The position numbers and the translations under genes were made by a program. This document shows, piece after piece, positions 12,043 through 25,744 of a stretch of 64,000 nt of DNA. The stretch lies in assembly GCA_003640385.1 (NCBI GenBank), contig RCAB01000053.1, positions 151,975 through 215,974 on the forward strand, read 5' to 3'. This DNA is from Setaria digitata (taxonomy: Eukaryota > Nematoda > Chromadorea > Rhabditida > Setariidae). Under the pieces are notes generated by a model. The model was given only the letters and a program-made list of their open reading frames with translations, had not been told where the DNA came from and made no database searches. Position 1 is the first letter of the stretch. Every line of letters begins with the position of its first letter.

Positions 12043-15000
12043 CTAAAAGAAAACAACAGTTAATTTTTAATTTAGTTAAATTTTGACCTGATACAAATTG
12101 CTTTCACATCATTACTCAAGATTTTCTTCTTTTAAATTTCCAATGTCTTTAAAACTTATTACTCACTTCATGGATCTCAAAAACTCAATCCAAAAAGTAT
12201 AACTTACTCAGACAAAATTAACTGCACCTAGGCAAATTCTACCAGGTAAAAATTATTATTTCACCATTAAAAAGCTTTTTTCTAAAAGTTTTCAGGCATG
12301 AACCAAATAAAATCTTCTCAGGCTAATCAGCTGCTGATATTGTAAGAAATACTACAAATATTTAAGTTTAATATTTCATCCTACTGACAATGTTTGCTGA
12401 TGAAGAATAGCTTGATCTGAGGTGATAAGTTTGACAGACTATGATAAATATTCTAGTAAAATGAAGAAGAGTCTTTCCTTTTTTTATCACTCATGAATTA
12501 ACAAATCCATTATTTAAAAGTTCACAACCATTAAAAAATGCTGAAAGTGAAATAAATCTGGTTGAAAAATAAGATCCGCTTGTTTTCTATGATTGATCTC
12601 TTCGGAAACCCTTAATTATGTAATTTTTAGGCTACTATACTTGACTTGCTTATTAATTTGAAATAAATTCTTTTAAATTTCTATGTGGCATATTTTTAGG
12701 AAAGACTCGCGGAATTCTAAACAGAATTTCATTTAATTATAGGAAATATTGAAATTATTTTGTGCTTTTTCAACTGTTTTTCTTTTTTTTTTTTAAATTC
12801 TCATTCAATGCAATTTGAATAAATTCATGTTAATCAATCGTATTAGTAACTATGCTAATTAGCGATTATATTAAATAAGCCATGATATCTAGAAAGAGCA
12901 AAGAAATGCGAAGGACAATGAATACATAAATAGCAAGCGTTTTGCCATTTTCGATTGCCTACTTTTTTCATGTAATAACACACTTCTCATGGGTATAATT
13001 AAAGTTTCACCCTTATATCTACATTAACGCTTTCAAATTCTTAGTGAAGAAATTACAGTGAAGTGAAAAAAAGTTTTATATAATATTTTGCTTCGGAATC
13101 ACATAAAAGATTCGCAGTATTCAGAATTATCGACTGATGAATTTTATGTTAGTCCTTCAAAATAATCTTTGTTCAGGTAATAACATGCTTTGTAGTATGG
13201 AAAACATTAATTGAAGGAAAGTTTTATCTTATTATGACTAAATGTATGGTAAGTTGCGGTACCAGTGAGCCTCAGTTTATAAAAAATAAATGCTTCATTT
13301 TCTTAATTTTATTGAGTAACTTTTTTACCATTTCATTTTCTGAAATTTTTTTGATTAAACGTTTTGTTTAACTTAATATTTGCATTAAAAAAATAACTCT
13401 CACCACTGTACAAATGACCTACAAAAGTCTAGTTCTTTATATAAGAGTGAGTAGTAGTAGTTTAATAAAAATTGAAGAACGCTAAATCAATTTTTTCAAA
13501 TAATTGAAATGATTCAAAATACGAATTAGTTTAAATAGTTTCAATTTATAAAAAAATATTTTTCTATTTTAATTATAGATTGGATTTTTTAAAAATAGTT
13601 TATAACTTTAGTTCGAGAGCAAATTTTGTTTGTTTAGTGAAACAACTATAAGATTTAAATAATTTATATTTCGACGCATTTAATCTGTCAAATGTTTTCC
13701 TCTGCCCAACAAGTGTCAAATAACAAAGTGAGGCTCAAACATTAAATAAAGTGGTGGTTGTTGTTGCTAAAACTTCTCCCTGGTAGCTTCCTTGCTATTA
13801 GCAAATTGTGAAAAGTTGTTAAAATGTTACCTGATATGATTTAAATGTTGTAAAATGGTGATAATGAAGAGGTAAATGATAGGTGGATCCATGGAACGTT
13901 GCGAATCAAATCAGTGACTAAGTGAGTAGAATGTTGAAGGTGAAATGTTCATTCTTCTTCCTTCTCTTAAAATCATTTTCATTAGTACAGATGATTCCAA
14001 GATGATTCCGAGGATACACTCAGTTATAATTATCGAGACTGCTTAATGACGTTGAACAAGTAAGTTTTAAGGCTGGTGAGACGATAGTCCGAAAATTTCA
14101 ATCGATTTGAATTTAGAAAAGTCTTCAAGAAGAACATTATGTTAGATTCGGAAGAGACAAATTTTCTGTTTTTACTCGTCGTTTAAGAGGTATGGCTGGA
14201 ATAAATAGTGGTCATCATTACTATCACTACGTAATTCAATTTGAAATTATGCATTGGTACTGCTTGCAATGGGTAGAGTAAAAAGAGTACGAGGAATTTC
14301 AATTAAAATACTTCACAAATATTTGAATTCAAGTTCCTAATATTTCATGTCACTGATAATTGATGTAATAATATTTAAATTAAAGCTCAAATTACTGTTC
14401 TTCATTGCTATGATTCTAAAATTTAAGACAACTGAACTGAGCAGATGTCTCTTTAAAATTAATTAAATCACTGCTACTTAGATCAATGCTACTTACATTT
14501 ATAAAATGAAGTGTTTGCATCGATTCCATCATCTATGACTGGCCTGCCGCTGCTTGCTTTAATTTCGAAAATACACATTAAAAAACTGAATTGCAATTAA
14601 ACTTCAAAAATAGTTGCAATAACTCGAACTATACCATTTAATTCCTTCGGTTCAGTATATCCCAAAATTACTACCTGAAATATGGACGGTTATTCTCTTT
14701 TTCATAAAAAATCTCTATTTTTGTCGAGAACTACATGTTCCTTTTTAACCTGAAATTTCTAAATCTTCCCTGTTAATGATGCAAAATAGCAAGCATGATT
14801 AGTTGAAAATTCATATTTAGAGAGAGCATATGAATAAATTAGGGCTAAGTAGAAGACCTTTCATCAAAAATCCCACGGTGGTGCAGTTTTCTTGTTATTA
14901 AAAATAAGTGAAAAACTTGAAGAACAAAAGCTCTTAGTTTAGACTTGATTTTAATCTTATCCAAAACAATAAAGAACTTCTTGTGAAAATATGAAAGCAC

Positions 15001-16244
15001 GGAATCCAAAATAATCTAATAATTTGAGTACTTGAAGGACTTTTGAAAGTAACTTCGGCGAAGTATACTTGACATCAGTGGAATGTTGAGGAAAAAAGTG
15101 GTCTAAAATATAATATAAAGTTAGGCTAAAAAATTGGTTGACTAAAGCTTTTAAGCAAAATAAGCGCTTCAGTGTTAGAGATAAGATCAATCTCAGTTAA
15201 TTTATTAAACTTATCATATCAACTCTTAGACCAACACATCATCATTTTTAGTAACCAATTAACATTTTCGGTTAAAAGATTTCAACTGCAAATCCTTTAC
15301 AGCTTAAAAGTTTCAAAGGAAAGGAATTTAACTAACCGAAAGGAGTTAAGAAAATGATAAAATCTAATAGCTCAAGCAGTGGCTGTTGATATTCTTCATC
15401 AACAAATTTATTCTTTCCCATGTCTATTCAGCCATAAATGGCTTAATGTGAAATGGATCAAGCTACTAGTTTACGTGTGTGTTTCAGGACTAATTTCTAC
15501 GTAGCATCAGCGTAGAAATGCTAAAGAATAAATTTATGTAAATGTGAATCTCAGGCAAAGTACTTCTGAATAATATTCTTGAATGTGAGGATTTTTGACA
15601 GGTATGTTGGTTATTTCTCAATTAAGCAGCCCAAATGAATTAGTGAATTTCAATTAGTTTCATGTAGTTGCAAACTTTATTCCGAGAATAATTCGTGAGG
15701 CTGTCACGTAATTTTCAAAAAGTATGTGGATATTTAAAATTGGGAAGTTTAAAATTAAAAGAAACTGAAGGGAAAGCAAAATTACTAAATAAAAATCGTC
15801 GAAAAGTTTAAGCGTTCCTTAGGTAAACGAAGGAAAGTTGACTCTTTGAATAAATAAACTTAAACTTATCGAATATAAGTAGAATGCACCAGTTATTATT
15901 TCAACTAATGAATTCATAACTAAAATGATATGAATTATTTGAAATAACTTTTCACAGAAATCGAAAAAGCGACAAAGTATTGAATTTTACATAAATTCTA
16001 TTGCTTCGAATAAAAACGCTTAGCTTTGGATGAATTTCAGAAGTGATAGAAAAGCTTTCTCAGACTTTCTACGATAAAACAGTTTGCTAAAAGAATGAAA
16101 ATTTAATACGAGAAACACTCTGTGGCGGCGAAATGGAATTGTGAAATGACATTAAGGGAAGATGAAAGGAAACTATACACAGCAAGGCCTAACTAACTTA
16201 CATCAAAAGGGAATAAAGGCGTTAATGTGCAAATTTGTGTGCAC

Positions 16245-16275
<31 letters not shown>

Positions 16276-19200
16276 TGCATGTATATATCTCGGAAATTCA
16301 GAAATTAGACAATAAATTGTATTTTAATAAAAAAGAAAATTTTGAAATGTGAAGTCGTCAAGAGCTTTACATTTCAATATTTAAAAAAAAAAAAAAAAAA
16401 TGGAATAAAAAACATCTCATAAAATTTTATTTCTAAACATAACTATCATTACAAGTTACTTCACAAATATTGCTGAACTTTGAAACAAAGTAGTTTTTGC
16501 ATTTTCTGAAGAATGAAACTATTGCTATCAATGATTTGGTCTGAGGGATGCTTCAAAAATTCATCATTAACAAGTATATTCGGTACATGTTTTTATTCCA
16601 TCAATAATTTCTACAACTCTCTAAACTACATATTCCTAGTGATAATTTTGACGATCTTTACTGAGTCACTCTTTTGCGATAAAATTGCCATCAGTGTGAA
16701 TTCTCAAGAATAAAGTACGGATAAGAATGTCGGAGATTTCAACTAATTCTGGGTAATTAAATAAATGATGTCATTTTGGAACATTCGAAGAACTCAAATG
16801 ATGTGATCGGTAAGTGCACAAATCTTTCCCTTAGAATGATGTGCAATTAAAAATGAACTATAACTATAGTGAGCATAAAGTTCATTACCAAAAAGTTTTT
16901 TAAAACGAAATTTAAAAAAATAAGAAATTTATGAAGCAAACTTTCTGAAAGAAGTAAACTTATTCTTCACGGTGTTGCTGAACACATCCATTCAAGTCAG
17001 TTTGTGGATACTTTTTAAGTTAATGAGTGGATGAGTTCAAGTGACTGTGACAGATTAGAAGGGGAAGAATTAAATGTAATTATCGTTTGTGGAGAAGTCA
17101 ATTTGTGTAGAAGAGGAAGTAAACTGATAGAAAGAGAAAGGATGCAAAAAAAAAAAATTTAGATGAATGAAAAAAGCATTCGGTGACAAAGTCTCGAGAA
17201 AGAATCGTTTACTTTTTGCGTCTTCCTTCCACTCTTCTTCATTTACTGTCATAAAATCTTTCAGCATTTGCTAATTCTAAGCACTGAGTTAGTTTTTCTT
17301 ACTAAATGAAACTAATTTTATGCTAAAGTGATTAAAAATACTCCGCTTTTTTCCCATCACTTCATCTTTCCTCTCACCCAAACTCCATCTTGCCCTCTCT
17401 CTCTCTCTCCAACTCTCCCTCTTTGTTTAAGTTTTTGATTCATTTCAAATGTGTAAGAAATAGATTTTACGATATGCACCATGAGTAATACTTTAACAAA
17501 AAGGACAAGTACGTAGCAAGAGCACGGACGTAGTTGTTTATCTTCGTTCCCGAACCTAGTCTGTTGCATTATTCTTCAGTTCTGAGCAGTCACGCCACCG
17601 GTGACTTCTTAAAAGTCGCAGTTTCACGGACCTGACGTATACTTTTGGTCATCTTTAAAAGAAGCGAAGTCCTGTGCTATCAGAAGCATTATAAAACACT
17701 AAAGTGTGAGTATCCTAAACGAAGTAATGTTGAGGACGTTCCTTGCAATTATTTGCTGGTGGATTGTCGAGTAGGGAAGTTTGGATTCATTTTCCTGAAA
17801 AATGCTCTTCTACTATCGAATTCTACTTTTTCACTTTCTTGGCAAGCTCACACGTGGTTCTTTTAACGCAATTTGCCTAACTAGAATTCAACAAAGTATG
17901 ATAGATTTAAAACATAAATGCATTGTTAATTTGTATATTTTGCATATTTCGGCCATATTTACGCGTCCCTTAGCCTCGAATTTCATTAACTCAGATTCAG
18001 TTCCTTGAATGATGTCAAATTAAAAATGCAGGAACGTGGAAAGCGGAACTCTAAACTCGTTGCCTCAGGCTTCAGACATCACTGGCATTAGAATGTTCAT
18101 CACTTTTATTTCCGTATCATTATCTATTTGCATCAAAAAAGTATTAGCCTTAACATTAAGAGCATCATTACCACAACGTTGTTAATGATTCTTTGCATCA
18201 CTTTTTCTTTATCGTTTTATCACTATTACAATATCGAGATTCATGATCAGACAGTGATTGATTGGCAGCTTTATCATCATTGATTTTCAGTTACCATTAG
18301 TTTTACGAAGATTTGTTAAATTCCATATTTTGAAAAGCTAAAATTTATTAGTCCATACGAAATTTGAAATGACACCATCCATTTTGTTGCAGATGATTTC
18401 TTTGATATTCAAAAGAAATAACAAAGCATTCTCTTGCAAAATTTGTTTTCGACATTAAATTAACAGCTGAAGAGAACTTTTTCTCGCATCGTTCGTAATA
18501 TAACACAGATGGTCCAAATGGCTAAATAGTTCTCGAAACCTGTCGGGATTAATATATCGATGAAGTAATATGAATATAAATGACCTCATGAAAGGTTGCT
18601 AAATGAACGGCATTTCATCGAGGAATTGCTGGAACTTGTTATGCAAATTTAGTTGAAAAAAACTAACGAGAAAAGAAGAGTATCAGACGGACTGGTGAAC
18701 TGGGAAAAATAAGGCAGGGGAAAAAAACGAATGTAGCGGCCTTTTTAACAAGTAGAAGCTTTGATGATAAGCTGATGATGGTGAATATTTATTTGAAATT
18801 AGTCACAATGATGATTTTTAAATTGTGACAATATTGTGACATTTGTGATTAATTTTATTTGGCAATTTAAAAGTTGAACAAAAAGCTGATATTATGATGT
18901 AAATTGTACGTAGAATATGCGCTTGTGATTTCACGTCAAATCTTTTTTTCACTACATTCTTTTGTTTGTGCTTAGATACAAAGTGTCCATCACCAAAATG
19001 CAACTAGTCTAATAAAAATGCAAAAAAAAAAAAGAAAAAAAAAGAAATAACTGAACTTCTGTTACAATCAATTCTAGAATAAAAGATAAACCTAAAACTA
19101 AAATCAAGATTTCCACAAATTTGAATTCCAGAAAAGGAAGTAAACATTATCGAAAATTTTTCACAACCCATAAGTTTTTTTTTTTGTACTGAATCTAATG

Positions 19201-19657
19201 CTTTTGAGGCTTTTATGATTTTATCATCTTCTTAGTCAAATGTCATAATTTTTTTTTTTTGTTTTATATTCAACAAAATCACTTAAAACTTTCGGCGGAA
19301 TGACCTGACGATCATCAAAATATAAGGGGATGTTTAGCAAATAACAAGAGAAAAACACTGTTTGCAATAAAAAAAAAACTTCCATATGATTGGCACTTAT
19401 TGTGTTCAATAATTTTAAAACTTAAACGAAATTTTGAAAAAGAAAAAGTTAAGATTAATACAGCAAATGTATCATAAAATTTCATCAACGAATATTAATT
19501 ATCCCGGCTTCATAGAATTTCCCAGTAAATATTTTCAAATTTTTGATCGTTCATTAGCATTCGTATATTAACTGAATTCGCTTCTGCTTCTTTGTTTCGC
19601 AAAAAAAGGAAAAGGAAAAAACTTTATCAAATATCTTAACAAATTTTTTTCCGACAG
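12043..19657. other. Long non-coding region upstream of neuroligin
   Basis: No convincing gene in 7.6 kb. It should hold at least part of the neuroligin 5' region if the first exon is distant. A minus segment at about 14507-14570 has a perfect GTAAGT donor and an open frame reading SGRPVIDDGIDANTSF, but its phase does not match the first known neuroligin exon. A plus frame at 17660-17776 is open to a GTAGGG donor but its acceptor is poor. A CT-rich run lies at about 17390-17415. Confidence 0.5.
16249..16274. repeat. (GT)n microsatellite
   Basis: Thirteen uninterrupted GT units followed by a short ATGCATGTATATAT tail. Confidence 0.95.
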
Positions 19658-21394
19658 GATTGGCTAAATACGTCATCCTTTGGGAGCAGTAAGCCTGAAC
19701 TCTTGGCCCCTTCAGACAAGGCCATGTACAGTCTCGTGGGAGTAGTTAGTTCTAAAGAATATTCCCTTCCAACAAACAACCATCGAAGTAAGTAAATTTA
19801 ATGAAACGAATTTATTCAGCATACAATCAATCGCATTACCAATGACCATCACTTAAACAACAAATTCTCGACTAGAAGCAACCATTTCGTTTCTCATGAA
19901 TCTTAAGTTGAAGCAGAAAAAAGGTACAATGAACAGCGGAAAATTCTATTCCTCTTAATGTGTTTCAATTCTAGAAAGTACAAGTAACATGTCGAATGGC
20001 AAACTTTTTCGATATGCACTAAGCATTTTTAAAAACACTTTTTAAAAAAAATTTAAAAAAACCATTTTAATCTTAATTTTTTCTAAATTAATCAAACGAG
20101 ATTTCTATTTTTTATGCAAACGATATAAAGGAAAAATGAAATCGAAGAATATATTTTTCCCAATATTATTAATGATAATCTGTTTTAGCTGTCTAACATT
20201 GAATGTTTTGCTTCAGAATCTTCATTAGCAAAATTTATGGAGCAATCTCAATGTTGAGAAACAATTTTCTGACAATTTATCTTCAGGAAAAAAAAATACA
20301 TTTTTATTTATTTTCAAACACCAAATACCTAAATGATCACATGTGTATATAAAATTAGTATCTTTAGTATTTTAATTTGTAAATAATCGGAAGCGATAAA
20401 ATTGAAAATTGATGCTCTCTGTCGTCGAATTTAACCCAAGCACCTTATTACACATTCGTCTGAACCATTTCATATTTTCTAAGTCTTAAAGATTACTTTC
20501 TTACTTTTTCCCTAAATCTTGAAGGATGTCTGAGTTATCCAAATCCTTCTTTCGCTATAATCCAATTTTCAGTTCTACAATTTTCGAGTGCTTGAAAAGA
20601 TGGTTCCATCGTTGGAGCTTGAACGCTCAACAATAAATTTTATAAGTTATATATGGCTCGCTTTTTCTTTAATTTTCTTCTACTAGACAAGGGTTGCATT
20701 AGGCTCAGGTTGTGTTGCAGTTTTTAGCTTCCGAATTTTTACTTACATAAGTGGAAGCGAACAACGGATGGATAAAAATATATATATACATATATGTTTG
20801 CCAAACGCTGACATCTAGCATCAAATCTAGAATTGAATTACAATTTTCTTTCTTCCTCACATTTTCAGTTTAGGGAAGCAAGGATGAAAGGCCTCTAAAG
20901 AGACATCATTCAATCATCCTTTCTCTTATTTCAAGTGCCTTTTACAGGAGTAATTGACGGTTAAAAGATGGCTAAACACTTATCGCCCAGTACTTCAGCT
21001 CATTTCAATACTATTTACCATCAGCATTCACTATTTAACAACTTCATTATACTCTTTCACTGATTATCCCACTCACTTTATCAGTTAACTTCGTATCTGA
21101 TTCACAAACCTTCCGTGAATTTATCTCTTCGCTATTGAATTTACAAAATTTTTACGCAGAAACTTTATCCATAAAGTTTGCTTCCAACATTAATCTTCAG
21201 AATGCTTACATTTACACTTCTATGCAATAGTTATCAGTAAGCTAAACTGTCCAACAGGGTGTTCACTGAGTGAGATGAAACGGGTAGTGAACAGAACCAT
21301 ATTTCAAAACACTGAAGACATCAAAAAAGAGAGTCATTTGTTACGTGGAGCACGTGGCAACTTCAAGTTCACGTTTGTGACTATAGCAGGGTAA
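19658..21394 (+). CDS. Two orphan exons of an unidentified plus-strand gene
   Basis: Exon 19658-19787 lies between a TTTTTTTCCGACAG acceptor and a perfect GTAAGT donor, is open in one frame only (begins DWLNTSSFGSSKPELL) and ends in phase 1. Exon 21258-21394 follows GTCCAACAG, begins with the two bases needed to complete that codon, and reads CSLSEMKRVVNRTIFQN onward to a TAA at 21392-21394. Both segments are richer in GC than their surroundings. Phase agreement and composition support a real gene whose 5' exons lie further left. No family is recognised; chance is possible. Confidence 0.33.
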
Positions 21395-24300
21395 AATTAG
21401 CAAACTTCTATAGAGTTAAAGGTAAATTAAAGCATGTGAGCTTAGGATTCCAATGTTGTTTGAGACGGAATAAAATATATTTTCAGGTAACAAAAATAGT
21501 CACTTACTGCTGATTTCGATTGGTTAGAATACTGGCGTCATAACAGTGGGCTTAAGATCGATCGAAAAGACCAAGGTGAATGTATGAGACTTTATCGCCA
21601 TATGTTGTGAATTACTGAACTAATTAATTTAAATATGTTTCATCTCACTTACACAGAAATAAACACTGAGAGGGATTAGTCCGATGCACTGTTTAACGTA
21701 AAAAGCAAGAAACATTGCCATTGTGAAACTAAACTGATGAATGAAATGAAAAATATCTTTTGTTTTGAAAAATGCTGTTTGGTCGAATGTATAACAAATC
21801 TTCACGCATAGGAAAAACCATTTTCCTTCGAATTTAAATGCTTCGTTAATAACTTTTAAGTTTGAAGTAATCGTAGGGACTTCAAATATAACACTAACTA
21901 ATTCTCTTTACAGTAAAAGTTGCCTCAAAAAAGGCAAAAAGAATGAGGTAAAATGTTACATCTTTTATAAAACCAAAAAATGAATTGCGCTAAAAATGAA
22001 AGTAAATATGAAATATGAATAAAATATCTTTCTACTATTCATGAAGCCAATATGAACAGGCTATTAAAACGTCAGAAAAGTGATGAAATGTGAAATATGT
22101 AGCAACAACAAGAACTTCCGTAAATGGACATCTGAAAAGCCATCATAAATCAGAAGTGACAAGAAAAAAGATAAAATGAAAAGAAAGAAGAACTGCAGCG
22201 AAGGAATAAAATTCAATAGATTTCGATTATTCCGATGACGGAGCAAAGGGAAGCAAAAAAGCTGAAAATAAAAAGTACTAAAAAAGCAGCTTGTTTTGAA
22301 TGTCACAGCTACTGCAAGCAATATCTAAGCATCATCGTCAACGATATCTAAGAAGCCAAAAATCCCAGAGAAAAATTTAAAAAGAAAAACACAGCCAATG
22401 TGAGTAATAGTAATATTTGTGTGAGTACCTATGCAGGTGTGCATCTCTCAGTTCGTGTCTGCTTTAAGAGTCTTCGCATCGATTGCAAAAGCAAATTTGC
22501 TAAATTCAGTGATTTTTTTCTTTCTTATTGTCTTTTCCTAAAAATTCAATATTCCTTTCATTTCGTTCATAGAAAGCCATTTTTCCTTCGAAACTGAAAT
22601 AGCATCCGATTGCTTCATAAACAATTTAATTTTTCAATTTTATCTGAACGAGAATAAACTTTCTGCTTTCAAAAGCAAAATAGCGTGATTCGTTGAAGAA
22701 ACGAAGTGTGTTGAATGGACTGGATAATGTGATAGACTAGTCAGCTAGTTGATAACCAAAATGAGACTTTTAATTTGAGAGAAAAAAAACAAATGACAGT
22801 GAAGTTGTAAGGAATTGATGATGATTAAATAGAATGATAAATGGACCAACCATCGTTGAGAAATGATTATTTCAATATTCGAGATTCGAATGAAATTATG
22901 ATAATAATTGATGGAAGGGGTAGAAGTGGAACATATAGGTGAATGGAAGCATTAACAGCTGAAACGAAGAAAAACTAATATCTGGACGGTTTTCGCGTCA
23001 GTCTGTTAATCACTGAAGTGATAATAGTAGTGGCCGGTAAGCTCACAGGGATGGATACTTGGTGCTAGAAGATTAGAGCTAGCATAGAGCGGGGAAGTGC
23101 TGCGAGATGTACAGGTGCAGGTTTGGGAGGTCTGGGAGGAGAGACCGCTGTTGCTGTCTAATGCTACTACTATTGCCACTGCTGTTTTCATCATCTTGTT
23201 GCACAACATTGCAGCTCAGCAGGTGGTGATTTAAATCTCGAACGACAAATATCGAGCTGTTTGCTGTTATCACATGAAACTCACGAAATCTCAAAATTAG
23301 CTTTTGAACAGTTGCCTTCAAATGCGCACGGGATGGTGGCATCACTCTTGCTGATAATTAATGATGATGGATGTGGTGGCGGCAATAGATGATTATCATG
23401 ATAATGACAGTGATATTGATATTCATGGTGATCTAATTAACTATAAAGTAAAGGAATGGGCAAAGCAAGGGGTGATGGAAATCACTTGAACAATTTAAAA
23501 TTTTATTTTATATGAAATTTTTCCTCTAAAATGCTTGAAAAAGCTGAACAAAAATTTCAAAAAATTCTTCCAATTTGATAATTCCAAAATGTCAGGATGA
23601 AGTAAAACTATTTTTCACACAAGTAATCAATCCTGCATGTTAAATATCAAAAGAAATGTACGAATACCATGAAAGTTTAAATCGGAATTCCAAAATAAAA
23701 ATTGCAGAAATTATCCTGACATTATGCAGATGAAAGAAAAAAACTTAGAATATTGGAATATTAAGAAAAAATCTATTCCTTATAAGGTTTAATTGTAATT
23801 ACCTAAAAATATTCCTTGAACATTTTTGTAAATTTTCTCCTTTCGATTTTAGTCATATTTAACAACATTCTTCTCTTTCTAAATCTTCGACCTCGATGTT
23901 TTCTTCTTTTCATAGCATTTCAACTTTTGACGTCCTTTCATTGAGGCACCAACAGTTCAACTGCATAATATTACGAATGTTTTTGGAAAACCTGCGACAT
24001 TTTTAATTTGTGTAGTTTTGCTAATTCGGCAAGAGTAGTTTTCAGCTTTTTTTCCTGTCGCATATTTTAAAGAGTTCTGAAAGACGATATTTCCCTCCGA
24101 AGCAGTGATAGTCGAGCTCATTAGTTTTGACAGTAGTTGACTGAAATGATAATATAATGCTTTATGTCTTACAATTCTCATTCGTATTTCAAAAATTCAT
24201 TCAGTTATAGAAAAGGAGAAAATCTGCGTGACTACTGAGTCGGCTCATACTGGAATACTGGCATTCTTAAATATTTTCAAATTTTTGAATTAAAAATTTC

Positions 24301-25659
24301 ATTTCTAAAGCTTCCATTGCTTATAAAAGTCAGTTTAGATTTCATCAAATAAGTAAACATTCATATTATCGTATGGTACTTTCTTATGTTGCATTGCTGG
24401 TTGGTGCACTCTGTGGCTAACATTTTTAGAATTTTTTTTTTTTTAATTTTTAGCTTTTAACGGAAGCAATCAAATTGCACTGGAGAAATAAGCTTTATTG
24501 ATTTCCTCCGCAAATTTATTCATCGATAAGTTCCACAAAATACAATGGCTATCACTGGATTTCGGTATATTATTTGCTACAAGATATGTTAAGTTACATA
24601 ATGACCAATGTCTGACGCCTAATTTCCTGGCACACCTGAGCCAAGTGGTAAGTGATTAGTTTCAATACGCTCCTTTTTATCCTTTATCAGTCATTACGAT
24701 ACTTTCCTGTTGTTCTGTTTCATGTAACACCAAAATGTCTCGAATTTTTGGTTCATAAGAAATTTGAAATGAAAAAAGGAATCGAATTCAATTAGCGATG
24801 ATACAGGGGAAAAAATTGACGAGCGTCAGCAGAACTAGTTTCGACGAGTAAACTGAATTGCATGTCGTCATTAGTATTTAGTGCTAATTTTTTATTACTT
24901 AGTGAGTAGACTGTTGTTTTCTCTAACAAATGTTTTTCCACTGAAATCAAAACTAAGGATAGCAAAAATCCTTGCCAGGAAATATTATGAACCAAAAGAA
25001 ATGAGTCGGAAAGAACTTTTATCAACGGAGATTCGAAACCTTTCTCTTAGGGTTGAAGTTCACTCTCATTTCAAATATCCTTATCTTAATGATTGCTTAC
25101 GCTAATTGGTTTTAATTTCTACTTCGTTGGAAATATTACTTGATTACAGTTCTGACGAATTTGCTTCTTGTTTCGGTATTACGCCGATAATTTTTGCGTT
25201 AAATACTGCGATTTAAATGACACTAAAAGCACTTAGTGCAACATATCATAGCAAACTCGACTGCAACTATAGCAATTTAATTGTTTTTTGAAGTGCGCCG
25301 GAAAAAACCGCAAATAAAGCAATCAATTGTGTCCGTTATTGCATGAAGTGCTACTACCATTACAACGAGGAATCACATGGTAACCGGTCCGGTAAGAAAG
25401 AGTGCGGAAGATGGGGAATAAAAAGTAAGAAGAGAATTTGAATATCAGGCCTTCCGAGGTGTGACAATTTAGTTCCGTTCCAGGTACCCGTCCGTTAGCT
25501 ATTTCTGCTCAGTCACCGCCTCGATTACTTGTTCAGTCGTTCTTTTTCCAGGAAGTGCTACTAATATTTCCTTTCCTCTTCCTACTCCTCCATCTTCCTC
25601 TCTTTTCTGCAAATGTTGAACTCTTACTCGAGCCTGTCTTCCCTTGCTCTGCCCATGGG
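21395..25659. other. Mostly non-coding region upstream of the collagen gene
   Basis: No supported gene. Two curiosities: a minus ATG frame at 21653-21715 encoding a signal-like peptide (MFLAFYVKQCIGLIPLSVY) and ending at a perfect GTAAGT donor; and two overlapping minus frames at 23079-23345 and 23006-23209, the second starting with a hydrophobic stretch (MMKTAVAIVVAL). Neither has homology or a partner exon. Confidence 0.45.
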
Positions 25660-25668
25660 TATATATAA
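25660..25668 (+). promoter_or_regulatory. TATA-like element upstream of collagen
   Basis: TATATATAA lies 76 bp before the collagen start codon, at a suitable distance for a TATA box with a short leader. Position is the only support. Confidence 0.35.
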
Positions 25669-25744
25669 TGCTTTCTGAAATTCTAAGCAACATCCGACAA
25701 TTACGTGATTCGATTCGGGGGGGCTTTACCACAGAGATAGTAGG

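Noticed and set aside
14507..14570. Minus exon-like segment as the neuroligin 5' exon
   Set aside because: It ends in phase 1 while the first known neuroligin exon needs phase 2; a direct join gives an early stop.
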